In this document: in pieces, positions 10,658 to 20,639 of the stretch
Layout: the number at the start of each line of letters is the position of its first letter
Position numbering within the stretch: position 1 is the first letter of the stretch
Translations under genes and position numbers: made by a program
Assembly (NCBI GenBank): GCA_964059195.1
Contig: CAXKWD010000007.1
Coordinates: forward strand, 59,501,163-59,565,162
Direction of reading: 5' to 3'
DNA: 64,000 nucleotides
Source: Ectobius pallidus
Lineage: Eukaryota; Arthropoda; Insecta; Blattodea; Ectobiidae
Notes under the pieces: model-generated
The model's input: only the letters and a program-made list of their open reading frames with translations
Databases searched by the model: none
What the model was told of the DNA's origin: nothing

Positions 10658-13600
10658 ATGGAGAGTCAAATCAAGGATCTGATCAAGAAAAGGGGTTTCA
10701 TCAAGAGAAAAATCACCTTTATTCAGAAATTCTACGATAGCCTCCAGGAGGAAGTTGATGTGTTTCATCTTAAAGTTAAATATGACAGCCTCAATAATCT
10801 TTTTGATAAATATGAAACTGTACAAGCTGAAATTGAATCGCTAATAGTAGAAGAAGAAGACATCGAAGTTCACATGCAGTATGACGAAGAGATAAGAAGT
10901 AGTTATGATCTGTTGAAATCTAAACTTAGTGCGCTCATTGTTCAGCATGAACAGCCACTTCGTAGCATAAGTCCAGTAGGCAGTGAGCGATCTCATAACA
11001 GTGCCAATTCACATCGTACTTGTCAGTCAGCTGTTTCTCAGTGCAACAATAGGCCAATACAACTTCCTGCTATACAGCTTCCAACCTTCTCTGGTGACAT
11101 CACAACGTTCAAGCATTTCCAAGACACGTTCGGCAGTCTTGTAGCCAATAATGCAGTTTTAGAACCGATACAGAAATTGCATTACCTTCTGTCATCATTA
11201 AAGGGCCAGGCACACGAACTGATAAAAAATCTACCAGTGACTAGCGAAAATTTCAGTGTAGCATGGAATCTAATATGTTCCAGGTACGATAATACAAGAA
11301 TTATTGCCACAGCTCACGTACGTAATCTACTCTCTTTACCAACGATGAAGAGTGAAAATGTGAATGATCTTCGTAGTATTCTTAACAAATTCCAAAGCAA
11401 CATAAATGCTATGGAAGCTTTACATGTAGGGATACCACTACACGATATTATGCTCATGCAGTTAATCTTGGACAGCCTTTGTGAGAGTGTACGAAAAGAA
11501 TGGGAAGGAAGAATTGATTCTCAGAACTTCACACCACTTCAAGGCCTCATCAAGTTTTTAGAAGCTAAGGCAAATTCCCTTGAAGTATTGGCAGATGTAA
11601 ACAACACGTCCAGCCCATCTAAGCACAAAGGTGAGCAAAGTACGAAGAAGAAGTCAGAAAAACACACTCGTCATTCTTATGTTGCGACAAAAGAAGACAC
11701 GTGCCCATGCTGCGATGATAATCATAATTTATTAAATTGCAAGAACTTCCAAGAACTAAGTGTATCACAACGATGGAATGTCATTAAATCTAAACGCTTG
11801 TGTTTTAACTGCTTCTCTCCTAACCACAGAAGAGATCAGTGCAAGCTAAAATCGTTTTGCAAATGTGGGAAAGGTTTTCATAGTAAATGGTTACACAATG
11901 ACACACATTCAAGTGAAAAGGTTTCTCGTCAGAGTCCTTCTTCAGAAAGTTCTACAGCCAGCACGGCAACAAACATTCCAGCTAGTTACTGTTCTATAAA
12001 AGAAAAGGCTAGCCAATGTGAAATTCTTCTTGCAACTGCAGTGGTCGAAATAGAAGACAAAAATGGAAAACTGGTAAAATGCAGAGCTTTGCTTGATTCT
12101 GGTAGTCAGATTAATTTCATCACGGAAGATTTGGCAAGGAAATTACAATTACCAACTAGCGCAGTGGATACTCACATAAGAGGTATCAATGGCACCTCAG
12201 CTTGTGGTCACAGCATCACTATTAATATGAGATCCAGGATCCACGCTTTCCAAGCTAACCTAAACTGCCTAGTTCTACCTCACATTGTAAATAAGCTTCC
12301 TGCTGTCCAAATTGACCCACGCAAATTCAATATTCCCAGTGAACTTCCATTAGCTGACCCTAAATTCCATGTACCTGGTGATGTACAATTGCTAATTGGT
12401 GCCAACTTATTCTTCCAATTAATCACAAACGAAAGAATAGTTAAACCAAATCAGCCTGTTCTGACCAACACCGAACTTGGTTGGATAATCAGTGGTACAG
12501 TTCCTAAGTCTGCCATTAAAAACAAGAAGGTGACGTTCTCACAGCATAACTTGTTTGTAACTGTCGACAACGTGGACAGGCAACTAAGGCAATTTTGGGA
12601 GCTGGAAGACTTCCCCAGCGCAGTACACACAAAAGAGGAACGTGAATGTGAAGAACACTACGTAGAAAACACTACTCGTGCAACTGATGGTGCCTTCGTA
12701 GTGCAACTCCCCAAGAATCAACCTGTAGATTCTCTGGGCGAATCTAGGCAACAAGCTATAAAACGCTTAGGACACCTGGAACGCAAACTTGAAGCTAACC
12801 CTAGCTTAAAAGAAGACTATTCCAAATTTCTGGAAGAGTATGAAAATCTAGGCCACATGAAGAAGGTTTCACTTCCTCGGCCTGGAGAGAAGTGTTACTA
12901 CTTGCCGCATCATGCTGTTATAAAACCTAGTTCAACTAGCACGAAAACCCGAGTTGTATTCGATGCCTCAGCAAAGTCGTCTTCAGGCAAGTCATTGAAC
13001 GACATCTTGAAACTAGGGCCAACCATACAAGACTACGCTCTAACTACTGTCACTTATGGTACCAAATCTGCATCATTTTTGGCCATAAGATCTTTACATC
13101 AGCTTGCGCTAGAAGAAGAAGAGAAGTATCCGCTTGCTGCTCAGGCAGTACGGGAATCATTTTATGTTGATGACTGTTTAGCAGGCCACAATGACATCCA
13201 AGAAGCCCTGAAACTGCAAAGGGAGCTTACAGATATGCTCAATTGTGGTGGATTTCCTCTGCGAAAATGGTGCTCCAATCATGAAGCTTTATTGGAATCA
13301 GTACCTCCTTCACATCGAGAAACTCAATTGCCCCTGGCACTTGATAACAATGAAAACATACATGCCCTAGGATTACTTTGGCATCCAGTTAATGATAAAT
13401 TCCAGATCCAATCACATCCTTCACTCCAAACCCATGTGCAAGGTAAACTAACCAAACGAAATATCCTTTCACTTATTTCATCTATCTTTGATCCGCTAGG
13501 ATTGGCTAGTCCTATTGTTATAAATGCTAAAATCTTTATGCAATCTCTCTGGATTGAGAAATTAGACTGGGATGAAACCGTACCTGTGCATCTGGTGGAG

Positions 13601-14836
13601 AAATGGCTGGAAATCTGTGAAACATTAGCTACTATTCACACCTTGCGTATTCCCAGATATGTGCTTACATCTGGTACAGTGCAGGACATTCAATTACATG
13701 GTTTCTGTGACGCCTCCGAGAAGGCGTATGGAGCTTGTATATATATTCGTTCTGTAAATAGTGAAGGTGAAACCACTGTTCAACTGTTATGTTCAAAATC
13801 TAAGGTTTCTCCTCTAAAGAAGCAAACCATTCCACGCCTTGAACTCTGTGGTGCACTTCTGCTAGCTAAATTATATAACAAAGTGCTAAGTGACCTCAAG
13901 GTACAACCTTCACAAAATTGTTTGTGGTCAGATTCTACAGTGGTACTTTCTTGGCTCAAAACTGATGCGCGAAAGTGGAAAACCTTTGTTTCAAATCGTG
14001 TGTCACAGATACAAGAACTTTCGGAGACTGCTACATGGCGCCACATTGCCACACATGATAATCCAGCAGATCTTGTCTCAAGGGGAATTTCTTGTGAGCA
14101 GTTATCTGAAATCGATTTGTGGTGGCACGGTCCTAACTGGTTATCTTCACCAGAGACATCCTGGCCAAAACAACCACAACAATTAAGTGTTCCTGATTCA
14201 TCAGAACAACTTGCAAATGTCTGTCTGGTGTCAACAACGGAGAGAGAACATTTTCTTACAACATTCTCAGATCTCCGACGCCTGCAAAGAGTAACATGCT
14301 ACATGAATAGATTTATTGCTGCATGTCGCCATGAAACAAAATTTCATGGACCTATTACAGCTGAAGAGCTTCAACAAGCTTTACAAACTTGTGTTAAAAG
14401 TGCTCAGCATTCATCTTTTAAGAGTGAAATTGCAGATCTTAAAAATCTGAAAGAAACTTCTGCTAAAAGTTCTATTCATACATTAACACCATTTCTGGAC
14501 GAAAATGGTCTTCTACGAGTTGGTGGTCGCATAGATAAATCTCATCTTGCATATGATGCTAAACATCAGATCATATTGCCAACCAAGCACCATCTAACTG
14601 CTCTAATTGTAAAGCATGAACATTTTAAACTTTTACATGCTTCACATCAGCTTACGATAGCCTCTTTAAGACAAGCATATTGGATCCCTTGCGTGCGCAG
14701 ACTGGTGAAATCTGTTCTACACAAGTGTCTGACTTGCTATAAACTAAAGGCACAATCTGCTCAACAGCTGATGGGCAATCTTCCTAACTACAGAGTAAAT
14801 CCTGTTAGGCCCTTTCTACGATATGAAATGTCTTGA
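10658..14836 (+). CDS. BEL/Pao Gag-Pol polyprotein (1392 aa), RT and integrase deleted
   Basis: Starts at ATG 10658 after a leader. The N-terminal 330 residues are Gag-like (DUF1759-type), with a coiled-coil-like charged start. Cysteine clusters follow near residues 349-361 (CPCC...C) and 382-415 (CFNCFSPNHRRDQC, then CKCGKGFHSKWLH). The aspartic protease motif LLDSGSQ is near 478-484. The RT begins in the LNDILKLGPTIQ region, but at about residue 792 it jumps to ALTTVTYGT. A full BEL RT has roughly 50-60 more residues here, including the motif A catalytic Asp. Motif C YVDD remains at about 836. RNase H (GFCDASEKAYGA, near 1017) follows. The integrase zinc-binding region (HEHFKLLH...CLTCY) is present, but the frame ends at once after PVRPF, without the DDE core. 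The frame has no internal stop. Family calls are by motif. Confidence 0.9.
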   Translation: MESQIKDLIKKRGFIKRKITFIQKFYDSLQEEVDVFHLKVKYDSLNNLFDKYETVQAEIESLIVEEEDIEVHMQYDEEIRSSYDLLKSKLSALIVQHEQPLRSISPVGSERSHNSANSHRTCQSAVSQCNNRPIQLPAIQLPTFSGDITTFKHFQDTFGSLVANNAVLEPIQKLHYLLSSLKGQAHELIKNLPVTSENFSVAWNLICSRYDNTRIIATAHVRNLLSLPTMKSENVNDLRSILNKFQSNINAMEALHVGIPLHDIMLMQLILDSLCESVRKEWEGRIDSQNFTPLQGLIKFLEAKANSLEVLADVNNTSSPSKHKGEQSTKKKSEKHTRHSYVATKEDTCPCCDDNHNLLNCKNFQELSVSQRWNVIKSKRLCFNCFSPNHRRDQCKLKSFCKCGKGFHSKWLHNDTHSSEKVSRQSPSSESSTASTATNIPASYCSIKEKASQCEILLATAVVEIEDKNGKLVKCRALLDSGSQINFITEDLARKLQLPTSAVDTHIRGINGTSACGHSITINMRSRIHAFQANLNCLVLPHIVNKLPAVQIDPRKFNIPSELPLADPKFHVPGDVQLLIGANLFFQLITNERIVKPNQPVLTNTELGWIISGTVPKSAIKNKKVTFSQHNLFVTVDNVDRQLRQFWELEDFPSAVHTKEERECEEHYVENTTRATDGAFVVQLPKNQPVDSLGESRQQAIKRLGHLERKLEANPSLKEDYSKFLEEYENLGHMKKVSLPRPGEKCYYLPHHAVIKPSSTSTKTRVVFDASAKSSSGKSLNDILKLGPTIQDYALTTVTYGTKSASFLAIRSLHQLALEEEEKYPLAAQAVRESFYVDDCLAGHNDIQEALKLQRELTDMLNCGGFPLRKWCSNHEALLESVPPSHRETQLPLALDNNENIHALGLLWHPVNDKFQIQSHPSLQTHVQGKLTKRNILSLISSIFDPLGLASPIVINAKIFMQSLWIEKLDWDETVPVHLVEKWLEICETLATIHTLRIPRYVLTSGTVQDIQLHGFCDASEKAYGACIYIRSVNSEGETTVQLLCSKSKVSPLKKQTIPRLELCGALLLAKLYNKVLSDLKVQPSQNCLWSDSTVVLSWLKTDARKWKTFVSNRVSQIQELSETATWRHIATHDNPADLVSRGISCEQLSEIDLWWHGPNWLSSPETSWPKQPQQLSVPDSSEQLANVCLVSTTEREHFLTTFSDLRRLQRVTCYMNRFIAACRHETKFHGPITAEELQQALQTCVKSAQHSSFKSEIADLKNLKETSAKSSIHTLTPFLDENGLLRVGGRIDKSHLAYDAKHQIILPTKHHLTALIVKHEHFKLLHASHQLTIASLRQAYWIPCVRRLVKSVLHKCLTCYKLKAQSAQQLMGNLPNYRVNPVRPFLRYEMS

Positions 14837-14970
14837 AAAATGGCAAAGTCTACAAAATCTTCTGCATCAGATATGGAGAAGATGGTCTAATTCGTGTGGC
14901 GACAGTTCACACTCCTAGTGGCGAATATAAGCGCCCAGTAGTGAAATTATGTCCATTGCCAGATCAATAA
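14837..14970 (+). pseudogene. Out-of-frame remnants of BEL integrase C-terminus
   Basis: Just past the polyprotein stop, 14838-14885 reads KWQSLQNLLHQIWRRW. From 14881, in another frame, DGLIRVATVHTPSGEYKRP runs to a stop at 14968-14970. Both are recognisable pieces of the far C-terminal BEL integrase region, normally downstream of the catalytic core. Two separate deletions must therefore have removed the core and the DNA between these pieces, leaving a junction around gatgg (14881-14885) shared by both readings. Confidence 0.7.
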
Positions 14971-15232
14971 TAAGTGTAATACAGTGCAATTAATATTTCA
15001 TATCTCTTTATCGTTTTACAAGCAATTATAGTGTAGACAAACCGTTACATTGTAATAAGTGTTTTTTGGTTTTTCTCCTTACACAATAAGGTTTTACTTT
15101 TCGGAGATAAACTGTGTTATTGTGATGTATATAATAAGTGTTTTTCTTTATGTTATTTATCCATTTGAATGTATTTTTCATAGCTTGCTCTTTATCTATT
15201 TTGTTGAACTAAATAGTTCAAAGGGGTCGGTA
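14971..15232 (+). other. BEL 3' untranslated region with polypurine tract
   Basis: No coding sequence. caaaggggtcgg at 15219-15230, 2 nt before the 3' LTR, is a good polypurine-tract candidate. Confidence 0.6.
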
Positions 15233-16152
15233 TGTTCGCGCAAGCAACATGTTTCTACTTTAGAATGTTTCAAACTGTCCGCTTGCAATGTCCCGCTTTG
15301 ATTGTCCTTTTATTCCCGCTTCAAGGCATTGTGGGATCATGCATGACTTGCTAATTTCTTTTGTTATATGTGGTGGCTTAGCGTCACGCCAGTTAGTATT
15401 GTACGAGACCTCACTCAGATAACAGTGTATCTAGTAGGCTCGAGTCATTCCCGCTTTTTCTACCAAGTTCCATTAAACTTGCTCTAGAAAGCGGCGAATA
15501 GTCACAATTGTGCGCAATTGTGGCTCTCAGTAATTATTCATACATAATTACATATAATTCATAAAGTTCGCGAGTGAATTCTCCGAATTACAGAAGTTTG
15601 ATATTTCGCAACAGTGGTGCAACCCACGCTATATGTTTCAGTGCTTATATCAGCTTTTACGACTAAACTACATACAAAAGTTTAGTGTCAACTTCAAGAG
15701 CAATTTAATCTACGCATTTTAAGCTATTATTTATCAAGGTTTTCAAGAAATTAATATTTGCAGACACGTGGTGTATACGTACTCTTGCATCTTATGTATC
15801 AGTGTTTCTTTTCAATTAGTTTCAATAATTATTGTGTGTGAATCTAGTAAGTTGTGATTATTTCATATTTCAATTGTTTTCCTTAAGTAGTCCGTGGATT
15901 CCTGATACCAGAGTCCTGAGGTTACAGTCTATTTGCTCTCATTTTGATTCATTCGAATCTGGTCCTCACTAGCTATTCAGAGGTGGCTAATCTTTCCTAT
16001 CTTATGCACTTCCGACTGAAGTCCCTTCCAAACCTATAAGCAACATTTTATTCCTATTTGAGAAGTACCTTATCCTAACATTTGTCCTCACGGTCCTGAT
16101 ACCGTACATTTGCCCTCTCGGACCGGATATATTTTCCGTCCGATCCCTAACA
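15233..16152 (+). repeat. BEL/Pao 3' LTR
   Basis: 920-bp direct repeat of 9427-10346, followed by the TSD ATATT (16153-16157). Confidence 0.95.
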
Positions 16153-16247
16153 ATATTCATAATATAATTTTAGTATGACTGAACTGACCCCGAACACGAG
16201 CTATGCTCATGCGGCACATTACATGTACTATTACTATTACATGCACA
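16153..16247 (+). other. LINE-C 3' UTR segment between BEL and hAT insertions
   Basis: A short piece that continues the AT-rich LINE-C tail interrupted at 9426, and that continues again at 19813. It includes an actgaactgaccccgaac stretch. It ends with the left hAT target duplication CATGCACA (16240-16247). Confidence 0.6.
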
Positions 16248-19200
16248 CAGTGCTTTTTTTTCTAACAAAAAAGGTGGCGGTACTCACCGAAACTTTTTAA
16301 CTGAATCACACGGGAGCTCCCACACTTCTCTCAGAAGTCATTTTTTTGGGTTAATGTCGAATTGTCGGGCCTATCATGGCCAGAATGTTTCTCCCCTTGA
16401 ATTGCAGTACAATTACCGGTACTTGCGACGTTCTCTAAAGATTAATTTTATTCACTGTTTGAAGGTTTATGAGATACTTCAAAAACATCTTCATGCACTC
16501 TTTTATTGAGCACCGGTTCAAAATAATTACATATTTTGCTCATTTCACTTCTCTACTTGTGAACCATGTGCAATCCTTGATCCTAAACAATTGTGAATTC
16601 ACTTGCCTCTGCAACACAAATGAAGGGTTTTCTTTTCAAATTATATGTAAGCAACGAATGCAGTTAAATTTAAACACGCACTAACTCCTGATTACTACTT
16701 GTTTGTTACTACATTAGCATTAACTGCACTTGGTGCAATCTTGTACTGTTATAATGGCTTGGCCACAGGAGCAGTTTGCTGAGGGCTGGAAAAATCAACC
16801 CCAACTCTCTTGCAGTCCAGTAGCCACGATAATTTACAGAAACTATCATTAGCTCGTATGTAGGCTATTATGTATGTAGAAATCTAACAAAACCAACAAA
16901 CAAGCTTGATATTAAGTAATAGGCCATAATTTTATAGGAATTGTGAAAGGAATATTTGTAACGAAGCAAATAGCTGCGTGCCAATTAGACGGTAGAAAAA
17001 CCATTGCAAAACAAAGGAAGGGTTGGGGGACCGCAACTAATCGATATTGAACATTTTCATGATTATCGATACTGCCCTGAATTTATTTGAATTGCAGAAA
17101 AAGGAGAAGTGCGCATGCGTGGACGGCGAGTCGACGGGAGAGGAGTTGAACCTGAAAAACGGTTGATGATTACGTCTCTGACTACGAGAGAGAAAGGTTG
17201 AAGAAACGGAGGCGAGGAGACGAGATTGGAATGTGTGACAGCGGTAGAGGCGCCCTGACATGATGGTTTGTCAGACTTTCATCTAAAGAAATTCTGAAGG
17301 GGAATTTCACTGACGCGACTATATGGAGATAGTCGTTAGTTGGAAGAACACATCACGTCAGCCGGTACGAGAGACCGCTACAGCGAACACCAGCTGGGGA
17401 AAGAAGAGTGGGTCACGGTTGCTTAGCCTGGAATAAAGGAAGATGTGGACATCAGAAAGTGGATGGAAACAACTCAGGATCAGAGGATAAATTGGTCACC
17501 ACCCGTTGAGTATAATCATCTAAACATTTTTTTTTGTTGTTTTGGGAAGTGGAAAAGATTTTGAGGCATTATTATTAAGCCAGGTTCTAAGAAATGTGTG
17601 GCGACTAGACGCCGTAATGAAAGGTAAAAGAGTAAGGTTAGAAGATAGATGTAATTAGTCTAGGGTGAGGTAGTAAATTACAGTGATCCAATCAGTTTCC
17701 ATTTCTGGTCTAAGTTAATTACACAAGGAGCAGTCAAGAGTAAAACCGTGAATAGTAAAGATAGATCTCTATACTTTAGGTTGCTATGGGTAATTGTCCC
17801 ACGAATGAATACATAGCTAGGGGCAGTTGTTGATGCTCATACAAACCTTGTTTTTTTATAAGACAGGACGCGAGGGGAGTAAGGAAGAAGAGTAATAGGG
17901 GCTTACTTAGTATTGCTTACGAGGGCCTCTCCCACTTGGTTTTCGTTAGGTGACAGGTGATTATCTATAAGTGGATTTCATGCTGGCCTATAATGTTGAG
18001 TTGTTTTTTTTAAAGAGATTTATCGAAGAGAGGGAACTGTATGGAATATGGTAGAGGGGGATAAGAAGGTGAATACTGAGAGGCAAAAGGAGGCCTATGA
18101 GTAGCAGTACATTAGGCGTATGCCATTGGAAAGTTTACTGGGTAGGATAGAAGTAGAAGTTCACTCAAGGGTTATAAAGAGAGTTACTGACCTGGGGCGT
18201 GAGTTAGTTTCAGCTAGAATTCTAGGGAATTTAGAAACAAGAAAATTAGGTGCCCATGGTGTAGGGTAGTAACTTGAAAAGTATGGAAACCAGAATAACA
18301 ATAAGTAGGTAAATTAGAACAATGGTATACACTGCTTAAAGAGAAAGGAGTTAAAAGATAATAAATAATAATTGGTTAGATTAGAAAGAGGAGAATTGGT
18401 AATTTTGTGTAGTGAGTTGATGACAAGTAGGTCATTAGCAGGTACTAGAGATTACCCCAGGAGAGAAAAAAAAAGAAGGGTGAGGTGAGGGAACGCCGGA
18501 AGTGTCCCAAATAAAACAAGTATAAATACAGTAGTAGGCGAAGCCTATGCTAGTAGAATATAAAGAGATTTAGGAGAATTGTGAAAGTCATCGGTGTTGG
18601 AGGCGAACAACGGCCCCACGTGCCTCTAGGAAAGAGTGTCAGGGACCTCTGACATCGATTGTTCAAAATTATATTTTTGTTTGCGGCCCATTAATATTTT
18701 CCCGGTTGCAGGGAGGGAGTCAGGTTGTTTGTAACTCAAGATCTAGACGCCGCCCCTGTATCGGTGGTCTGTTACCCCAGTCACTCTGTGGGTATAGGCC
18801 TAAACTTCCGTTTCTTTCTTCATAACATTGTCTTTCCTATTTATCTTTGAGTACAATTCTTCATAGACTACAATGACTAGTGGACTGGTATAGGAGAAAT
18901 AGGTGGAATCATTGGGTATGATAGGTCAAGTCAGTGACTGAATTACGAATTAAAAATCTTTATTCATACGGAATTGCAAATGGAATAGATTACGCAAGTT
19001 AGTAGTAAAGTATAAGGGTAATCTGAGACGTTCTAGTAGATACCTGGAAATAAAGAAAGGAAAGAGATTAAAGTAATTAATTAAGAATTTGTCTTATATA
19101 ACAAGGAACACATTAATACAGTTAAACTGAGCTACTAACCTGATAGTTAGGAACTGAATACTAAATTTTCCAATAAAAGTGTTGAATGGTTAATGTTGTT

Positions 19201-19804
19201 CGGATCGGATGATCTGAAGATTTTAAGGATGAGTAGTTGTTAAAAAGGGGAAAACCCCAGAGTAAATGTAATTTATTGTAAATCAGATTGTTATTGGTGA
19301 AAAAGAAAAAAAAATATATTAAATAAATTATGGTTATTGTTATGCAAAGTAAATTTTCGTGAAGTACATATATTTTGGCCCCTATCCTTGTAATGTTCTG
19401 AGAGCCACTGATTTTTGGATTAAGTTACATAATAACAAAAGGACAGCGCCGAATCCATTCCCATCTCCACTGTTAAAAAAAAAAGCTAGCCGAGGGGCCT
19501 GTAGGTACATAGCCTGTGTATCTATAATTTAATTTGTGATTGGGCTCGTAATATGTTTTGGCTGATGCAAGATCAAAATAAGAAAGAAGAGCATTGATGA
19601 TGGCGCCCTTAATATAAATTTTCATCAATATTATTAAACCTTGTAAAGTGTTAAAAAAAAAAGAAAGAGAGAGTAAGCTGGGTGTAGGGAATTTGCAATC
19701 AACCAGTAAAGTCCATCACATATTCCGGGTAATATCCAATTTTTTTAAGGTAAAAAAGGTGCCGGTACTGCGTACCGTTGCGTACCGTCACAAAAAAAGC
19801 ACTG
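16248..19804. mobile_element. hAT-type DNA transposon, apparently non-autonomous
   Basis: The ends are CAGTGCTTTTTTT at 16248 and its complement AAAAAAAGCACTG ending at 19804. Further similarity just inside is ggtggcggtac versus, inverted, gtaccggcacc. The 8-bp sequence CATGCACA flanks both sides (16240-16247 and 19805-19812), diagnostic of the hAT superfamily together with the CAGTG start. Over 3.5 kb I see no long open frame and no hAT transposase motif. From about 16990 to 19100 the plus strand is markedly purine-rich, with a possible relic of coding sequence near 18030-18270. It could be a non-autonomous derivative carrying captured DNA. Confidence 0.8.
18030..18270 (+). pseudogene. Possible degenerate coding relic, unassigned
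   Basis: One frame reads GDKKVNTERQKEAYE, a stop, then QYIRRMPLESLLGRIEVEVH and DLGRELVSARILGNLETRK before a stop near 18270. An upstream piece ELYGIW precedes it across a stop. The amino-acid composition (alternating charged and aliphatic) looks more protein-like than the surroundings, but I do not recognise the family. It might be a fragment of a gag-like or captured gene inside the hAT element. Low confidence that it was ever coding. Confidence 0.2.
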
Positions 19805-19812
19805 CATGCACA

Positions 19813-19948
19813 TTAGTACACGAAATTTTACTAATTGTGTTTATATTATTTATATTTATATTTGTAATAATTTGTATTTTTGTAATTTTTAATAATTAGA
19901 AAATTTTGTAATAATAATAAAAAAAATAAAAAATAAAAAAAAAAATAT
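19813..19948 (+). other. LINE-C 3' end with A-rich tail
   Basis: Continues the LINE-C 3' UTR after the hAT insertion and ends in TAATAATAAAAAAAATAAAAA-type sequence. LINE-B coding resumes immediately afterwards, which identifies this as the 3' junction of LINE-C. Confidence 0.6.
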
Positions 19949-20355
19949 CCCGCTGGTTATATTAAACAGATGTGAAACGTGGTCCCTTACTCTTCGGGAA
20001 GAACATAATACTGGTTTTCGAAAACAGGGTGTTAGGAAAATATTTGGACCTAAGAGAGATTAAATCGGTGACTGGAGAAAATTGCATAATGACGAGATTC
20101 ATAACCCGTACTTTTCATTGAATATAGTAAGGGTAATCACGGATGTTGAAATGGTCTGGGCATGTTGCGTGCATAGGGGAGGAAAGACATATCTAAAAAT
20201 ATTTACTGGTAGACCCGAAATGAATAGATCACTTTGGAGACATAGACAACATTAGGATAGTTTTAAGGAAAGTAGGACTAGAGAGGGATAGGTGGATGGA
20301 GTAGCACAGAATAGGGTTGAATAGCGGGCTCAGGTAAGCATGGAAAAAAAAACTC
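19949..20355 (+). pseudogene. LINE-B C-terminal part, continuation of 6861-8672
   Basis: The reading NRCETWSLTLREEHN, a VRKIFGPKRD stretch, GDWRKLHNDEIHNPY and a TGRPEMNRS segment is the C-terminal region of the same RTE-type family. The sequence before LINE-C stops at a KIYKTI reading and this segment picks up a few residues later, so both belong to one LINE copy split by LINE-C. Frameshifts and stops are frequent. Confidence 0.7.
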
Positions 20356-20639
20356 CGGGTTCTGCAAAATAGGTAATATTCTGATCTAGTCAAAAACCCC
20401 GATGGAACTGATATTTAACATCGGTGGTGAATTTCGGCGAAGTCTGGAGGTGCCTGACTTCGCCAAATTCACTCTCCTCACTTCCACGTGGGGCCCCCTG
20501 GGACCTTCCTGAGATCTTGGAAAATGCGAAAGAGAGAGAGAGATAGAGAGAGGGGTACGGAAAGGAACTGGAAACTACCGTACCTATTTTTCCCTAGTAA
20601 AGCTTCAAACAATTAGCACAGCAAAGCAATTTCACAGTA

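Larger units (their letters stand above)
9427..16152 (+). mobile_element. BEL/Pao LTR retrotransposon, complete ends, internally deleted
   Basis: Two 920-bp direct LTRs (TGTTCGCG...CCTAACA) enclose a single gag-pol frame. The 5-bp sequence ATATT occurs directly outside both ends (9422-9426 and 16153-16157), the size expected for BEL/Pao. By eye the LTRs differ at two positions (a C/T near 9515 and a G/T near 9735, left-LTR coordinates), so insertion was recent. Total length is 6726 bp. The coding region lacks essential pol segments (see the gag-pol entry), so the copy should be non-autonomous in practice. Confidence 0.95.
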
